Source: Planctomycetota bacterium (GTDB lineage: Bacteria > Planctomycetota > Planctomycetia > Planctomycetales > Planctomycetaceae). From it: a stretch of 64,000 nt of DNA. The notes beneath the pieces are model-generated. The model was not told where the DNA came from. It searched no databases and saw only the letters and a program-made list of their open reading frames with translations. Where the stretch lies: positions 124,001 to 188,000 of the forward strand of contig JAFEBS010000034.1 in assembly GCA_018242525.1 (NCBI GenBank). The letters are read 5' to 3'. The translations under genes were made by a program, and so were the position numbers. The number at the start of each line of letters is the position of its first letter. Position 1 is the first letter of the stretch. This document shows, one piece after another, positions 44,973-53,868 of the stretch.

Positions 44973-45334
44973 GATCCGAACTTCATCTGGTGTTGAAAGT
45001 CGTCGCGGCGCCGTCGGATCTGAATCGGACGGCTCGTCATCACTCCCGTTTCCGCATCAACCGACTCCAACGACCACGAAGTTCCTTGTGCTCCCGGAAC
45101 GGTTGCTGAGGGGACAAGTCTGACGAATCGATTGTCGCTGAGCTTCCGTTCGTCGAGGCTGCTTCCTCGAATTGCAATCGTCTTCCTCCCGGGAATGAAC
45201 TTCAGGAACAGATTGATCGGCGTCTGTTCCCAGTTCACTGCGATCAGCACGCATTGCCCGATTTACAGTCCCAGCGACAGGAGTGCAGGCATGACGACGC
45301 CAATTCCATACGCCAGATTTCGCCGCGACATCAT
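44969..45334 (-). pseudogene. Interrupted small membrane-protein ORF (in-frame TAA)
   Basis: Starting at ATG 45334, the minus-strand frame reads MMSRRNLAYGIGVV and continues MPALLSLGL, a good membrane-anchor sequence. It then meets a TAA at 45265-45263 and continues in the same frame for 97 more codons: IGQCVLIAVNWEQTP, IPGRKTIAIRGSSLDERKL and so on, to a TAG at 44971-44969. That stop overlaps the stop of the convergent gene. The part after TAA is protein-like and could start at GTG 45250, but that start has no Shine-Dalgarno and would cut the membrane anchor. A nonsense-mutated gene is the best reading; a sequencing error or two small ORFs are alternatives. No family recognised. Confidence 0.4.
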
Positions 45335-45635
45335 GGCCCGCGCTCAGAGAGGAGTTGCTGCAAAAGCCGGTGGAATTGTCGAAGGCGGACCGGCGTGTGG
45401 ATTGGAGTCATCCAACGGGTTGAGGTCCGGATTGCCGAGTGGAAATGGTGACGGATCGCAATTTGAGTACTGACAGATGTGGAATCTTCATCACTGTAAG
45501 CTTCAGCGAATGCTGGTCAAGTTGACCGCCGTGTTTTCCTGTTTGATGCCGGCATGTCGATCCCTGTACTGCAGTTACAAATCCGGTGAGAATCTATCCC
45601 GTTGCGTAGATGGTCATTTCCAGGAGACTGATGCG

Positions 45636-46013
45636 ATGCAGCACGAAATGCGGATTGATCGGCGGCAATTCACTCGACGACTGGCTACAGGGACGGGCCT
45701 GGTCGCGGGCCTGGCGACAGTCACGATTCAAGCGGCCGAGATTCCTCCGGCTCCGAAGTTGCCGGAAGATCCCCCAAAAACGAACGATGGACCAGCAGTT
45801 CCTCCTGCGGAAATCCTGCTCTTGTCCTACCTGTTGCAGTCCCATCCGAATGAGCATTTCGATGAAGATGCCGTCCAGGGAATCTTTCGGGACATTCGAG
45901 GCGATGTCGCTCGCGGAAAAGTATTGGCGAATTTCCCGCTGAGGAATTCCGATGAGCCGGCATTTGTGTTCGCGGCCCATCGAAGTGCGGACGGAATCCC
46001 TTTCATGCATTAA
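45636..46013 (+). CDS. Small Tat-exported protein of unknown function
   Basis: The ATG at 45636 follows AGGAG by 10 bases; the open frame extends upstream to 45477 but only this start gives a clean N-terminus. The 125-residue product begins with a twin-arginine signal (RIDRRQFTRRLATGTG), then LVAGLATVTIQAAE with a cleavage site. A Pro-rich segment follows, then a short helical domain (ILLLSYLLQSHPNEHF, DAVQGIFRDIRGDVARGK). Small Tat proteins of this size often accompany GMC or FAD oxidoreductases as subunits, but no such gene is adjacent. Folding in the cytoplasm before export is implied by the Tat signal. Function unknown. Confidence 0.7.
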   Translation: MQHEMRIDRRQFTRRLATGTGLVAGLATVTIQAAEIPPAPKLPEDPPKTNDGPAVPPAEILLLSYLLQSHPNEHFDEDAVQGIFRDIRGDVARGKVLANFPLRNSDEPAFVFAAHRSADGIPFMH

Positions 46014-46086
46014 CGTTGTGGCGGAGCAGATTGCACCCCAACTTCCGTCGCCCGCCATTGAAGAAGTCGCCCATCGCAATCTCTTT

Positions 46087-46130
46087 GAAATCGAACAAAC
46101 CCCAGCTGATCGCCGGGGTTGTTCGGTTTC
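46087..46130 (+). terminator. Long imperfect hairpin after the Tat gene
   Basis: GAAATCGAACAAACCCC can pair with GGGGTTGTTCGGTTTC, with one bulged A and one mismatch, around an 11-base loop. The 3' arm is T-rich (GTTGTTCGGTTTCG), but there is no pure T-run. Lying 74 bases after the small Tat gene, it may be its terminator. Confidence 0.5.
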
Positions 46131-46189
46131 GAACCAAATCTCACACCACCGTCAGTGGTCTTGCTCGTCAGGTGCTTTCGGCACGACGT

Positions 46190-46209
46190 CCGAAGTCTCA
46201 CGACTTCGG
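46190..46209. repeat. Small perfect palindrome, possible interspersed repeat
   Basis: CCGAAGTC and GACTTCGG form a perfect 8-bp stem around TCAC. From memory, palindromes with this wording recur between genes in related genomes, so it may be one copy of a dispersed repeat. There is only one copy in this window, so that is not shown here. Confidence 0.4.
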
Positions 46210-46616
46210 CTACAAATATCGCAGCACATTCCAGTTGACTTTCTGGTGATCCATCCACGGAAGTTGATGTGTTGTCGGTATTGGCATCCGTGGGCTCAGT
46301 ATCCTTCCTCTACTTGCAGTTTCAGGCGTCTTTCTCTAACTTCGGGTGCTGCTACAACCGAAACTACCGGCAAAGTCCACCTCACCCGAGAGTTGACGGT
46401 TCATGGTTGGAAGCCGGGTGATGCGGCGATGTGGGTCTGGAGAGTCGAGCCGGGCCGCGGGAGTGGATCCGGCAACGGTGGCTCATCCCGCAATCCCCAA
46501 GGTTTATTGCTCGGCTCGCGGTACTGACTGGTCCGTCGACATCTGTCGCGTCAATCGCTGCCGTCGACATAACACCTTCCACTGTTTGCACCTATTTCTT
46601 TTTGACAAGGAACGCA

Positions 46617-47876
46617 ATGGCTGACTTGATTCGTCCACATGGCGGATTGTCCGAACCGATTTGCCGTACCGTTGCCGCGGGCGACATCGCGGCGTTTAAG
46701 GCCGAGGCCGCTGCACTGCCGCAGGTGTCTGTCTCCGCTGCTGACCTGTCGACGGTTTATCGGCTGGGTGATGGAACACTGAGCCCGTTGACGGGACCGA
46801 TGAACAGTGAAACCTATCACCGCGTCCTCGACGAAAGCGTCGTCATCCAGGATGGCAAAAAGTACGCATGGACAATTCCGCTGGCGTTCCCCATTACTGG
46901 CGAATTGGCGAAGACATTGAAGGCTGGCCAGAAGGTCGCTCTGACGGGACCGGACGGCGAAGTGGCGGCCACCTTGGACATCACCGATGTCTATCCCTGG
47001 CCGAAGTTGAAGTACCTGCAGAGCGTCTACCTGACAGATCGCATCGACCATCCTGGCGCCAATATGGTGCTGGACGGCGACAAGGCGAATTCTCATCTGA
47101 TTGGTGGCGAGATCCGGGTGCTTCCTCAGCCGAAGAACGCCAAATTCGGCAAGTACGTTTTGACACCTCGCGAAGTCCGCAAGCTGTTGGCGGAAAAGGG
47201 ATGTGATGCCGCCGTCGCGTTCCAGACCCGCAATCCGCTGCACCGGGCCCACGAGTACGCGCTGGTTTACGGCCTGGAAACTCTGATCCGCGAAGGGAAG
47301 AACGCTCTGGCGGTTCTGAACCCGCTGATCGGCGAAACCAAGGGTGACGACGTCAACGCCGAAATCCGCATGGACACCTATGAGGCGCTGATCACCCAGC
47401 GCCAATTGGGGGATGGCGACAGCGACCAGAGCCTGTGGGGACCACGCAACGAATCCGTTCCTGATCGCGTCGCTCTGCTCGGCCTGGACATCAAGATGTT
47501 CTACGGGGGGCCGAAGGAGGCTGTGATGCACGCCATCTACCGTCAGAATATGGGCTATACCCACATCATCATTGGCCGCAAGCACGCTGATGCTCCGTAT
47601 GCCAACGGAGAAAACATCTGGGGCGACTTCGACGCTCATCAGATCTTTGACAAACTGAACGGCGACCTGCAGATCAAGCCGTTGAAGGTCGGCTTCGCCG
47701 CCTACTACGAATCGGTGGGACGAGTCGACCTGACCGAACGACATCAGGGCGAAAAGCCGGTGTCGATCTCGGGCAAAGACATTCGGGCAACGCTGCTGAA
47801 GGGTGAACTGGTCGATCCGCGGATCATGCGTCCCACGACCAGCCAGATCCTGGGCGCGGCCATGAAGACCGCCTGA
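46617..47876 (+). CDS. sat: Sulfate adenylyltransferase (ATP sulfurylase), dissimilatory/homooligomeric type
   Basis: The ATG at 46617 follows AAGGA by 6 bases; upstream in-frame sequence is not protein-like. The 419-residue product makes adenosine 5'-phosphosulfate from ATP and sulfate. Hallmarks are AFQTRNPLHRAHEYAL (the QxRNPxHxxHE nucleotide motif), NPLIGETKGDDV and YGGPKEAVMHAIYRQNMG. GYTHIIIGRKHADAP and GKDIRATLLKGE follow. It belongs to the single-chain Sat type, not the CysND heterodimer. No APS kinase or reductase is adjacent, so its downstream use (assimilation, or PAPS for sulfated polymers) is not shown. A strong terminator follows. Confidence 0.96.
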   Translation: MADLIRPHGGLSEPICRTVAAGDIAAFKAEAAALPQVSVSAADLSTVYRLGDGTLSPLTGPMNSETYHRVLDESVVIQDGKKYAWTIPLAFPITGELAKTLKAGQKVALTGPDGEVAATLDITDVYPWPKLKYLQSVYLTDRIDHPGANMVLDGDKANSHLIGGEIRVLPQPKNAKFGKYVLTPREVRKLLAEKGCDAAVAFQTRNPLHRAHEYALVYGLETLIREGKNALAVLNPLIGETKGDDVNAEIRMDTYEALITQRQLGDGDSDQSLWGPRNESVPDRVALLGLDIKMFYGGPKEAVMHAIYRQNMGYTHIIIGRKHADAPYANGENIWGDFDAHQIFDKLNGDLQIKPLKVGFAAYYESVGRVDLTERHQGEKPVSISGKDIRATLLKGELVDPRIMRPTTSQILGAAMKTA

Positions 47877-47900
47877 GTTTCAAGCTGACCTGTCAAAAAC

Positions 47901-47936
47901 AACGAGCCCCAGACGATTTCGTCTCGGGCTCGTTTT
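47901..47936 (+). terminator. Intrinsic terminator after sat
   Basis: AACGAGCCC-C-AGACGA pairs with TCGTCT-C-GGGCTCGTT (15 pairs with one C-C mismatch) and ends in TTTT. It lies 24 bases after the sat stop and is the strongest intrinsic terminator in the window. Confidence 0.85.
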
Positions 47937-48532
47937 CAATACCCCGAAGCGTCGGCGAGAGATCGCACGGATGATTCACCGACTGCCACGGATAAACACG
48001 GACAAAACGAAAACGGAGTTTCGATTATTGCGCCGTAATTCATGCTCCGGTATTTTGCACAGTGAAATCCGTAGCTGCATCCGGGATGGCACTCTGGACA
48101 CGGGTCGACCGATCCCTCGCGCGGGGGACGATTGAAGGCGCGTAGTGGAATGCATGGCACGCGCCGTTTGGCTGCGAGAGAATCATCCTCGCCAGGCGTG
48201 AGGTGCGCGTTGCGCACACTGCCACAATTGACCGTAAGACGAAGTGTCGACGGTTTTGGCAGTGGACTGGTTCGGCGTCGGCGTTGAGCCGGCATCCTGA
48301 CGGTCGTTTGAAATATTGGTTTGAGTGAGTTTCGTCCGCTCAGCCTCTGTCAATGGCCACTTGCCCGATGCGTCGGCGGTGACGACCCTGCCTTGGAACA
48401 TCCCATCTGCCTGAAGACTCATTCTGGATCCGTCTGGCGGCTACTGAAGGAGAATGGGTCAGTTATCGGCAGCGGCGAACGCACACCTGCGGGGGAAATT
48501 CGAAAACAGATCAAAATCGGCCGAAGGCTCCA
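47937..48532. other. Intergenic region, no confident gene
   Basis: About 600 bases between sat and the ROK gene, which converge on it. Minus-strand frames at 48183-48422 and 47936-48295 overlap each other, have no good Shine-Dalgarno and switch frame where they look most protein-like. They may be remnants of a decayed gene or chance. Confidence 0.45.
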
Positions 48533-49489
48533 TCAATTCGACAGCCGTGCCAGGGCCAATGCTCCTTGAACGACGACGCTCTCTCCCAGTGCTGCTGGCA
48601 CGACCTGGTAGGATTTGGCCAGCGGAGGGAAGGCATATTGGCTCACCGCCTGGCGCAAGGGGGCGAAGAAAATCTGTTCGCCGACCAGAGAAACTCCCCC
48701 ACCAACGACAACCACTTCGGGGGCGACGATCGTAATGACTTGGGCGATGGCCCAGCCGAGGACCCGTGTGGCGGCGACATATTCGTTACGGGCCAGTTGA
48801 TTCCCCGCGAGGGCGGCTTCGCCGATGCTCTTGGTCGACAATGCTTCCAGATGCCCCCCACAACGGTCCAGCAGGTCAGCCAGATCCCTGGAAGAGTGGC
48901 CTTCGGCGAGTAATTTCTCCAGGGTGGTCTGGGTCGCCGTGGCAATACCGGGACCCGCCGATCGGAATTCCACAGTATCGTGGTGACCAGTCGCCTCCAA
49001 TCCCGGACGCAGATGCCCGATTTCCGCCGCCGCCGGGCGAGTCGTGCCGTGAATCTTGCGGTCAAACACCAAGCCCCCGCCGATCCCTGTTCCGACGGTG
49101 ACATAGAACACGCTGTGAGCTTTACGGCCGGCACCGAAACAGGCTTCTGCCAGGCAGGCGACATCGCAATCGTTGCCAAGTGTCGTGGGAACACCCAGTT
49201 CCTTCTGCGTCCATTCCACCATCGGAAAATTGTCCCAGCCGGAGACCTGATGGCTGGTCTGGACGATCCCCTGGGCTCCGAGCACCGGGCCTCCAAATCC
49301 GTAACCGATGCGCTGGACATTGTACCGGGCCACCAGTTCCCGTCCGACGTCGCGAATCTGCTCGCGGATCCCGGCACCACCACGCGCTATCTGAACATCA
49401 CGCCTCTCAAATGCCACGAAGTCAGAGCCGTCTCCGTGGCCAACGCCCAACTGCAGTTTTGTGCCGCCGATTTCGATGCCGAGATACAT
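48533..49489 (-). CDS. ROK-family sugar kinase (glucokinase-like) without the zinc-cysteine motif
   Basis: The ATG at 49489 gives MYLGIEIGGTKLQLGVG, the phosphate-1 motif; 30 further codons upstream are not family-like. The 318-residue product has YGFGGPVLGAQGIV, WTQKELGVPTTLGNDCDVAC, VTVGTGIGGGLVF, and EVVVVGGGVSLVG near the C-terminus, all typical of ROK kinases. After AAEIGHLRPG the usual CxCGxxGCxE zinc-binding block is missing; the sequence runs LEATGHHDTVEFRSAGPG instead. It should phosphorylate glucose or a related sugar in the cytoplasm. Zinc-less ROK proteins do occur in planctomycetes, from memory. It is followed on the minus strand by nothing in the same operon. Confidence 0.85.
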   Translation of the reverse strand: MYLGIEIGGTKLQLGVGHGDGSDFVAFERRDVQIARGGAGIREQIRDVGRELVARYNVQRIGYGFGGPVLGAQGIVQTSHQVSGWDNFPMVEWTQKELGVPTTLGNDCDVACLAEACFGAGRKAHSVFYVTVGTGIGGGLVFDRKIHGTTRPAAAEIGHLRPGLEATGHHDTVEFRSAGPGIATATQTTLEKLLAEGHSSRDLADLLDRCGGHLEALSTKSIGEAALAGNQLARNEYVAATRVLGWAIAQVITIVAPEVVVVGGGVSLVGEQIFFAPLRQAVSQYAFPPLAKSYQVVPAALGESVVVQGALALARLSN

Positions 49490-49595
49490 GATGTCGAGGT
49501 CAGACGAAATTGAGGATGCATTGATCGAAACGAAGGCGAATCCTGGACGGTGTCGGAAGACGCTGCGACAGGGTTCCACCGTTCAAGGATGGAAT

Positions 49596-51644
49596 TCAGG
49601 AATGGTCATGGTGTCGGAATTCTCTGTTGAAATTCAGATATTCCCAGTGCTTGTAAATCGGTGAGGCATTAACGAGCTTGGATTGTGGACCGATTGCAGC
49701 AACCCGCCCGTCGTTGATCAAGACGACATGGTCGCACCGTTTGACGGTCGACAGACGGCGAGGCAGGAACAGAACCGTGCGGCCGCGACAGATGCGATCG
49801 TAGGCGTCCGCCAGCAGGGACTTGGTGTCCTCGTCCAGGGCGACCTGTGGTTCTTCGATGATCAACAGCGCTGGATTGCGAATCATGGCACGGGCCAGGC
49901 CGAGTCTGAATCGTTGAGAAACATCCATCAGGTCCGCGCGTTCCGGCAGGACGCTTTCGTACCCGTCAAACAATTTGACGATGAAGTTGTGGGCATGCGT
50001 CATCTTGGCGGCGTCGGTCGCCTGTTGGAGCGTATACTCAGCCCGGCCACCGCGGATATTGTCCAGAACAGTTCCCGGCAGCAGCGGTTCGTCCGCGCCG
50101 ACGTAAACGGTCTCGGCCCGCAGTGACTCCAGCGTGGCCCAGGCAATGTCTTCGCCGTCGAACAGGATCCGTCCCTTTTGCGGTTCGATGAATCGCGGAA
50201 GCATCGAAACCAGCGCGTTGCTTTCCAACGGGTCGAGCGATACGAGTGCATAGGACCGGCCCGCCTCCAGTTTCAAATCAAGTTCGTTGAGCAGCATTCG
50301 GCCAGCCGGCGATTTGTAGGAAACGGATTCGAAGTAGAGCGAACTGCCCATGGGTTGCAGGAAACGCGCACCCACCGCCTGGCTGACGGTCGGAATCTGG
50401 TCCAGGAATTTCTGAATCTTCTCCGCCGAAACATTGGCGGAATGCAAGACTGCGGTTCGAGAGCGAAGTGCGCGAATTCCAGGGACGGCCAGGATCCATG
50501 TGGCCAGGAAAACAGCACCGCCGACGATCGACAACTCGCCGTTGACCAACAGAATGTGATTGGCCAGTTGGAAGAGCAGGAACGCTCCGATGGCGACCGA
50601 GGCCACGACGTCCCGCGCCAGTCGATGTTGCGCGTTATTGGCCGCCCGTTCCCATTTGCGGGTCAGGTCGTGCAGTTTCAGCAGATCCGCGGCAAAGTGA
50701 TCATGGTCCGCCTGTTCAATACCCAGACCTCGGATCAGTCGGGCCGATTGGAATCGGTCTGACTGCCGCTTCAATTCCAAGGCGACGCGATCCGCGGCCA
50801 GATGCCGTTCCGCCTCGGTCCGTCGATCCTGTCCCTCCAGGTAGTACCAGGCGATACCCATCAGCAGCAGATACTGAGCAGAGAGCATCGGCTGGATGGA
50901 GACCGCGATGATCGCCAGGCAGATCAACTCCAGGACGAAGCGAACGTCAAACTCAATCCACCGGACCAGGTTTTGCCGCACGGTTTCGATGTCGTGTATG
51001 TACAAGTCCCTGGCGGCTTGCAGACTGCTGCCGTCCAGATCTTCAGGTCCCAGCCGCAGGGCTTGCCGATGCACGTTTCGACGGGAGGGGGCGACCGCCA
51101 GCAGTGCCACTTCTTCTGTTTGCCGCCGCAGTTGAGAGAGACAGAGGGCTCGGGAGGCCACCAGCAACGCTCCGGTCATCAGCAACGTGATCGATGCCAG
51201 GATGTTCGACTGCAGCAGGTCGACATGGCGGTACAGCCACGCCAGATACCCCCCCCACCATGCATCGCGGGACCGCCAGACGGCTGGCAGAATGCCATGT
51301 TCGGCAAAACTGACATGCACCGTCTCGGGCACTGCGGCATCGACCGGCGGAGCAGGTTCGGCCGCCGGTTCCGCTCGTTGGGCCGGATTCTGGGCGGGGG
51401 CGGACTGAACACCGGCTGGCAAATCCGTCAGCGTCGTAAATCGGGCAATTTCTGCACGCGGGATGTCGATCGTCAGTCGGCCGCGGTCTGACAGCATCCC
51501 GACGAACAGCCCGGCGACCAGCAGCAACAAGACCAGCAGGAAAACGGAAAGCTTCGACCAGAACCAGACGAGCCAGCACTTCCGTCGGAATAGATCGCCG
51601 TAGGAAAAGATGTGGTCGAGCACACGCGCTGTAGTTTTCGCCAC
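49596..51644 (-). CDS. ABC exporter-like protein with degenerate nucleotide-binding domain
   Basis: GTG at 51644 (VAKTTARVLDHIFSYG) is the likeliest start, without a clear Shine-Dalgarno; the frame is open to 51782. The 682-residue protein has N-terminal membrane spans (about 30-55 and 140-165, then four more near 245-420) and a C-terminal NBD fold. The fold is unmistakable (GRILFDGEDIAWATLESLR, GTVLDNIRGG, ALDEDTKSLLADAYDRI), yet every catalytic motif is lost. The P-loop reads SLDPLESNA (around 50217-50243), the Q-loop VGADEP, the signature DVSQRFRLG and Walker B LLIIEEPQ. The H-loop reads LPRRLST, with Arg for His. ATP hydrolysis is therefore unlikely. It may be a regulatory or structural partner of a second ABC protein. 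Confidence 0.85.
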   Translation of the reverse strand: MAKTTARVLDHIFSYGDLFRRKCWLVWFWSKLSVFLLVLLLLVAGLFVGMLSDRGRLTIDIPRAEIARFTTLTDLPAGVQSAPAQNPAQRAEPAAEPAPPVDAAVPETVHVSFAEHGILPAVWRSRDAWWGGYLAWLYRHVDLLQSNILASITLLMTGALLVASRALCLSQLRRQTEEVALLAVAPSRRNVHRQALRLGPEDLDGSSLQAARDLYIHDIETVRQNLVRWIEFDVRFVLELICLAIIAVSIQPMLSAQYLLLMGIAWYYLEGQDRRTEAERHLAADRVALELKRQSDRFQSARLIRGLGIEQADHDHFAADLLKLHDLTRKWERAANNAQHRLARDVVASVAIGAFLLFQLANHILLVNGELSIVGGAVFLATWILAVPGIRALRSRTAVLHSANVSAEKIQKFLDQIPTVSQAVGARFLQPMGSSLYFESVSYKSPAGRMLLNELDLKLEAGRSYALVSLDPLESNALVSMLPRFIEPQKGRILFDGEDIAWATLESLRAETVYVGADEPLLPGTVLDNIRGGRAEYTLQQATDAAKMTHAHNFIVKLFDGYESVLPERADLMDVSQRFRLGLARAMIRNPALLIIEEPQVALDEDTKSLLADAYDRICRGRTVLFLPRRLSTVKRCDHVVLINDGRVAAIGPQSKLVNASPIYKHWEYLNFNREFRHHDHS

Positions 51645-51893
51645 GATGACGCCGATGCGAAAGAGGACGAACGGCAGACATCCATGCACATCACAAACAG
51701 ACGTCCTTTTTGAACGTGTATTTCGGGTCAAAGGATCAACGGAGCCGATTGACACCAAAACCACAGCCGGGGCAGTCGCCAATTCCGCAACGCCGCCGCC
51801 GGGACTACTCTAACCGGAAGTCTGACCGTTGTGGACTCCAACTCGCCAGGGAAATCGCGTTTGAGTGACAGACTGGTGGGGGAATACCGGACG

Positions 51894-52850
51894 TTATGCC
51901 AAATCGCGGTCTTCAAACAGGATGAACGACATCAGAACGGTGGCTGAGCAGTAGCACGCACAATAAATCGCGGCGTAACCCAGGTAATCCGGCGGAACAA
52001 CGCTGCCCGTAGCGACTGCGGCACTGATGTTAAAGACATCCAGACCGGGAAGGGCTGTTGCAATCAACTTGGCCATAAACTGGACATATTCGAGCCGCTT
52101 TCCAGTGACTTGGACCTGGACGAGGATTCCGGCGAGGTGCCCGACCACGAAGATCGCGAAACATGTCGTCAGATTTACGACCATCGGTAGCCGGGTCGAA
52201 ATTGCCACGCTGATCCCTGACAGGACGGCAATTTCCATAAACAAGAGTACCAGTCCGGGAAGGACTTGAACGACTTCGGCGAGGCATTGCGCCCGCGTTG
52301 GTACTTCCTGGCTCCCTTCCTTGGCGTCGTACCCAACCTTGTAGTAAATGCAACAAAGGAAGACGATGACCAGTGGCAGCATATACCACAGCACGGCCTG
52401 CAGAATCCCGATGTACTTGCCCAGAACGAACTGACGACGATTGATTGGCTTCGACAGCAATGTCATGGCTGTTTTGCCTTCAATTTCATCGGCAACGCTG
52501 GTGCTCGCCGTCCAGACAGCGATCAGCAGTCCAGAAATCAGAATCGTTGCCAGGCTGCAGTCTTTTAACATCTTGACGTCCTCGCCCAGCGAGAAAAACG
52601 GCAGGAACGTATTGATGATCAGGACGACGATTGCCAGCGCCAGGCAGAGCAGAAAAACAGGCTGACGGACAGCTTCCTTGGTCGTCGCCCGGGCGATGAT
52701 TCCGGCCTTGGTGGTGTATGCGAACACAATCAGCCCAACGAGCAGCAGGAGCGCTATGAGGTTTGTGATCACCCATTCCACGAACGTTCCGCGGATGACT
52801 ATTGCCTCCGCTGCCAGGATCAACGGTCCTCCAAACTGCATCGAAAGCAT
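51894..52850 (-). CDS. ABC-2-type transporter permease
   Basis: The ATG at 52850 begins MLSMQFGGPLILAAEA; the frame is open to 53240 inside the adjacent dehydrogenase gene, which cannot be coding in both. The 318-residue product has about six spans and the ABC-2 motif DEIEGKTAMTLLSKPINRRQ followed by VLGKYIGI, typical of permeases for drugs, polysaccharides or other compounds. A partner ATPase is expected next to it but is not in the window. The downstream gene encodes the ABC-like protein with a dead NBD, so that one cannot supply energy. The two genes are 249 bases apart. Confidence 0.82.
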   Translation of the reverse strand: MLSMQFGGPLILAAEAIVIRGTFVEWVITNLIALLLLVGLIVFAYTTKAGIIARATTKEAVRQPVFLLCLALAIVVLIINTFLPFFSLGEDVKMLKDCSLATILISGLLIAVWTASTSVADEIEGKTAMTLLSKPINRRQFVLGKYIGILQAVLWYMLPLVIVFLCCIYYKVGYDAKEGSQEVPTRAQCLAEVVQVLPGLVLLFMEIAVLSGISVAISTRLPMVVNLTTCFAIFVVGHLAGILVQVQVTGKRLEYVQFMAKLIATALPGLDVFNISAAVATGSVVPPDYLGYAAIYCACYCSATVLMSFILFEDRDLA

Positions 52851-53097
52851 TCGAAACCCCAAATGGAAGGCGGCCAGTCTGACGGCCGGAATCTGCGGAC
52901 TTTCCCGGCCCACCCTACGCTTTCCGTTCGCAATCCGTTGGACGGCACCCCGGAAGTTTTCCTGCCACGAATGTACCGTGGAATCCAAGTGAAGAAAACC
53001 GACATCAATTCTGCCGAGCTGTTGCCAGGAGTTGTTTCGCACAAACGAGTTGCGACGGCCCCTCAAACGGCGAGCGGCATGTTTTCGGCAAAATTGG

Positions 53098-53868
53098 TCA
53101 GAACCCTTTGGCCAGCAGTCCGCCATCCACGAGCAGTGTCGTGCCTGTGATGTAACTGCCCGCATCGCTGGCCAGCAGCAATGCTGGTCCAGCCAGTTCC
53201 CGTGGATCCGCCCACCGCAAGACGGCCGTTCGGGATGCAAAACTGGCTTGTTCCGCCTGGCTCAGAACGCTGGCCGGAAGATCTGTCAGAAATGGACCAG
53301 GAGCGATGCAGTTGACGGTAATCCCAAACTCGCCGACATCCAGGGCCATTGCCCGGGCCATTCCGATGAGCGCTGATTTCGTCGCCGAATAGGAACTGCG
53401 GCCGGGCTTGGATGTCAGTCCCATGACCGACGAAATGTGGATAATCCGACCCCATTTTCGGGCTTTCATCTGCGGAACCAGTGCCCGGGTCAACCGCATG
53501 CAGGAAGTGAGGTTCAATTCGACAATCTGATCCCATTTGTCGTCTTCGATCGCGTCGACCGACTGCGGAACGTTGGACCCGGCATTGTTCACCAGGATAT
53601 CGACCTTCCCCATGGCGGCCAGCGCATCACGAGCGAGCCCATCAACGGCAGCTCTGTCGGTCATGTCCGCCACAAACCATTTTCCGCGTGCCTTCGTCCC
53701 CGCCAGGATGTCGATCAGGGCCGGTTCAAGTTCCGCCTGGTGGCGGCTGGAAATGACGATATCCGCCCCCGCTTCCGCGAACCCGCGTGCCATCGCTTTT
53801 CCCAGTCCCTTGCTGCCTCCGGTGATCAGTGCCACCTTGCCCGTCAGATCAAACAGCGAAGTCGTCAT
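53098..53868 (-). CDS. Short-chain dehydrogenase/reductase (gluconate 5-dehydrogenase-like)
   Basis: The 256-residue product is a classical SDR. It has TGGSKGLGKAMA (cofactor Gly motif, with Ser-Arg-His after the second strand suggesting NADP), VNNAGSNVP, HISSVMGLTSKPGRSSYSATK containing the catalytic Ser, Tyr and Lys, and NCIAPGPFLTDL. GTTLLVDGGLLAKG is the C-terminal end. It oxidises or reduces a sugar acid or other polyol in the cytoplasm; the closest named group is gluconate 5-dehydrogenase/2-deoxygluconate dehydrogenase. It lies upstream of the ABC-2 permease on the same strand. Confidence 0.9.
   Translation of the reverse strand: MTTSLFDLTGKVALITGGSKGLGKAMARGFAEAGADIVISSRHQAELEPALIDILAGTKARGKWFVADMTDRAAVDGLARDALAAMGKVDILVNNAGSNVPQSVDAIEDDKWDQIVELNLTSCMRLTRALVPQMKARKWGRIIHISSVMGLTSKPGRSSYSATKSALIGMARAMALDVGEFGITVNCIAPGPFLTDLPASVLSQAEQASFASRTAVLRWADPRELAGPALLLASDAGSYITGTTLLVDGGLLAKGF

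Larger units (their letters stand above)
46014..46616. other. Intergenic region with two stem-loops
   Basis: About 600 bases before sat with no confident gene; open frames here overlap the stem-loops and lack ribosome-binding sites. It contains the hairpins at 46087 and 46190 and must hold the sat promoter. AAGGA at 46608 is the sat Shine-Dalgarno. Confidence 0.5.

Noticed and set aside
45132..45473. Plus-strand 113-codon frame over the interrupted membrane ORF
   Set aside because: No Shine-Dalgarno, Ser/Arg/Gly-rich composition, and antisense to a more protein-like frame.
46551..47744. 397-codon minus-strand frame opposite sat
   Set aside because: The sense product is a clear ATP sulfurylase; the antisense sequence has no motif.
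47936..48422. Overlapping minus-strand frames between sat and the ROK gene
   Set aside because: Frames switch where they look coding, with no good start or family likeness; treated as intergenic.
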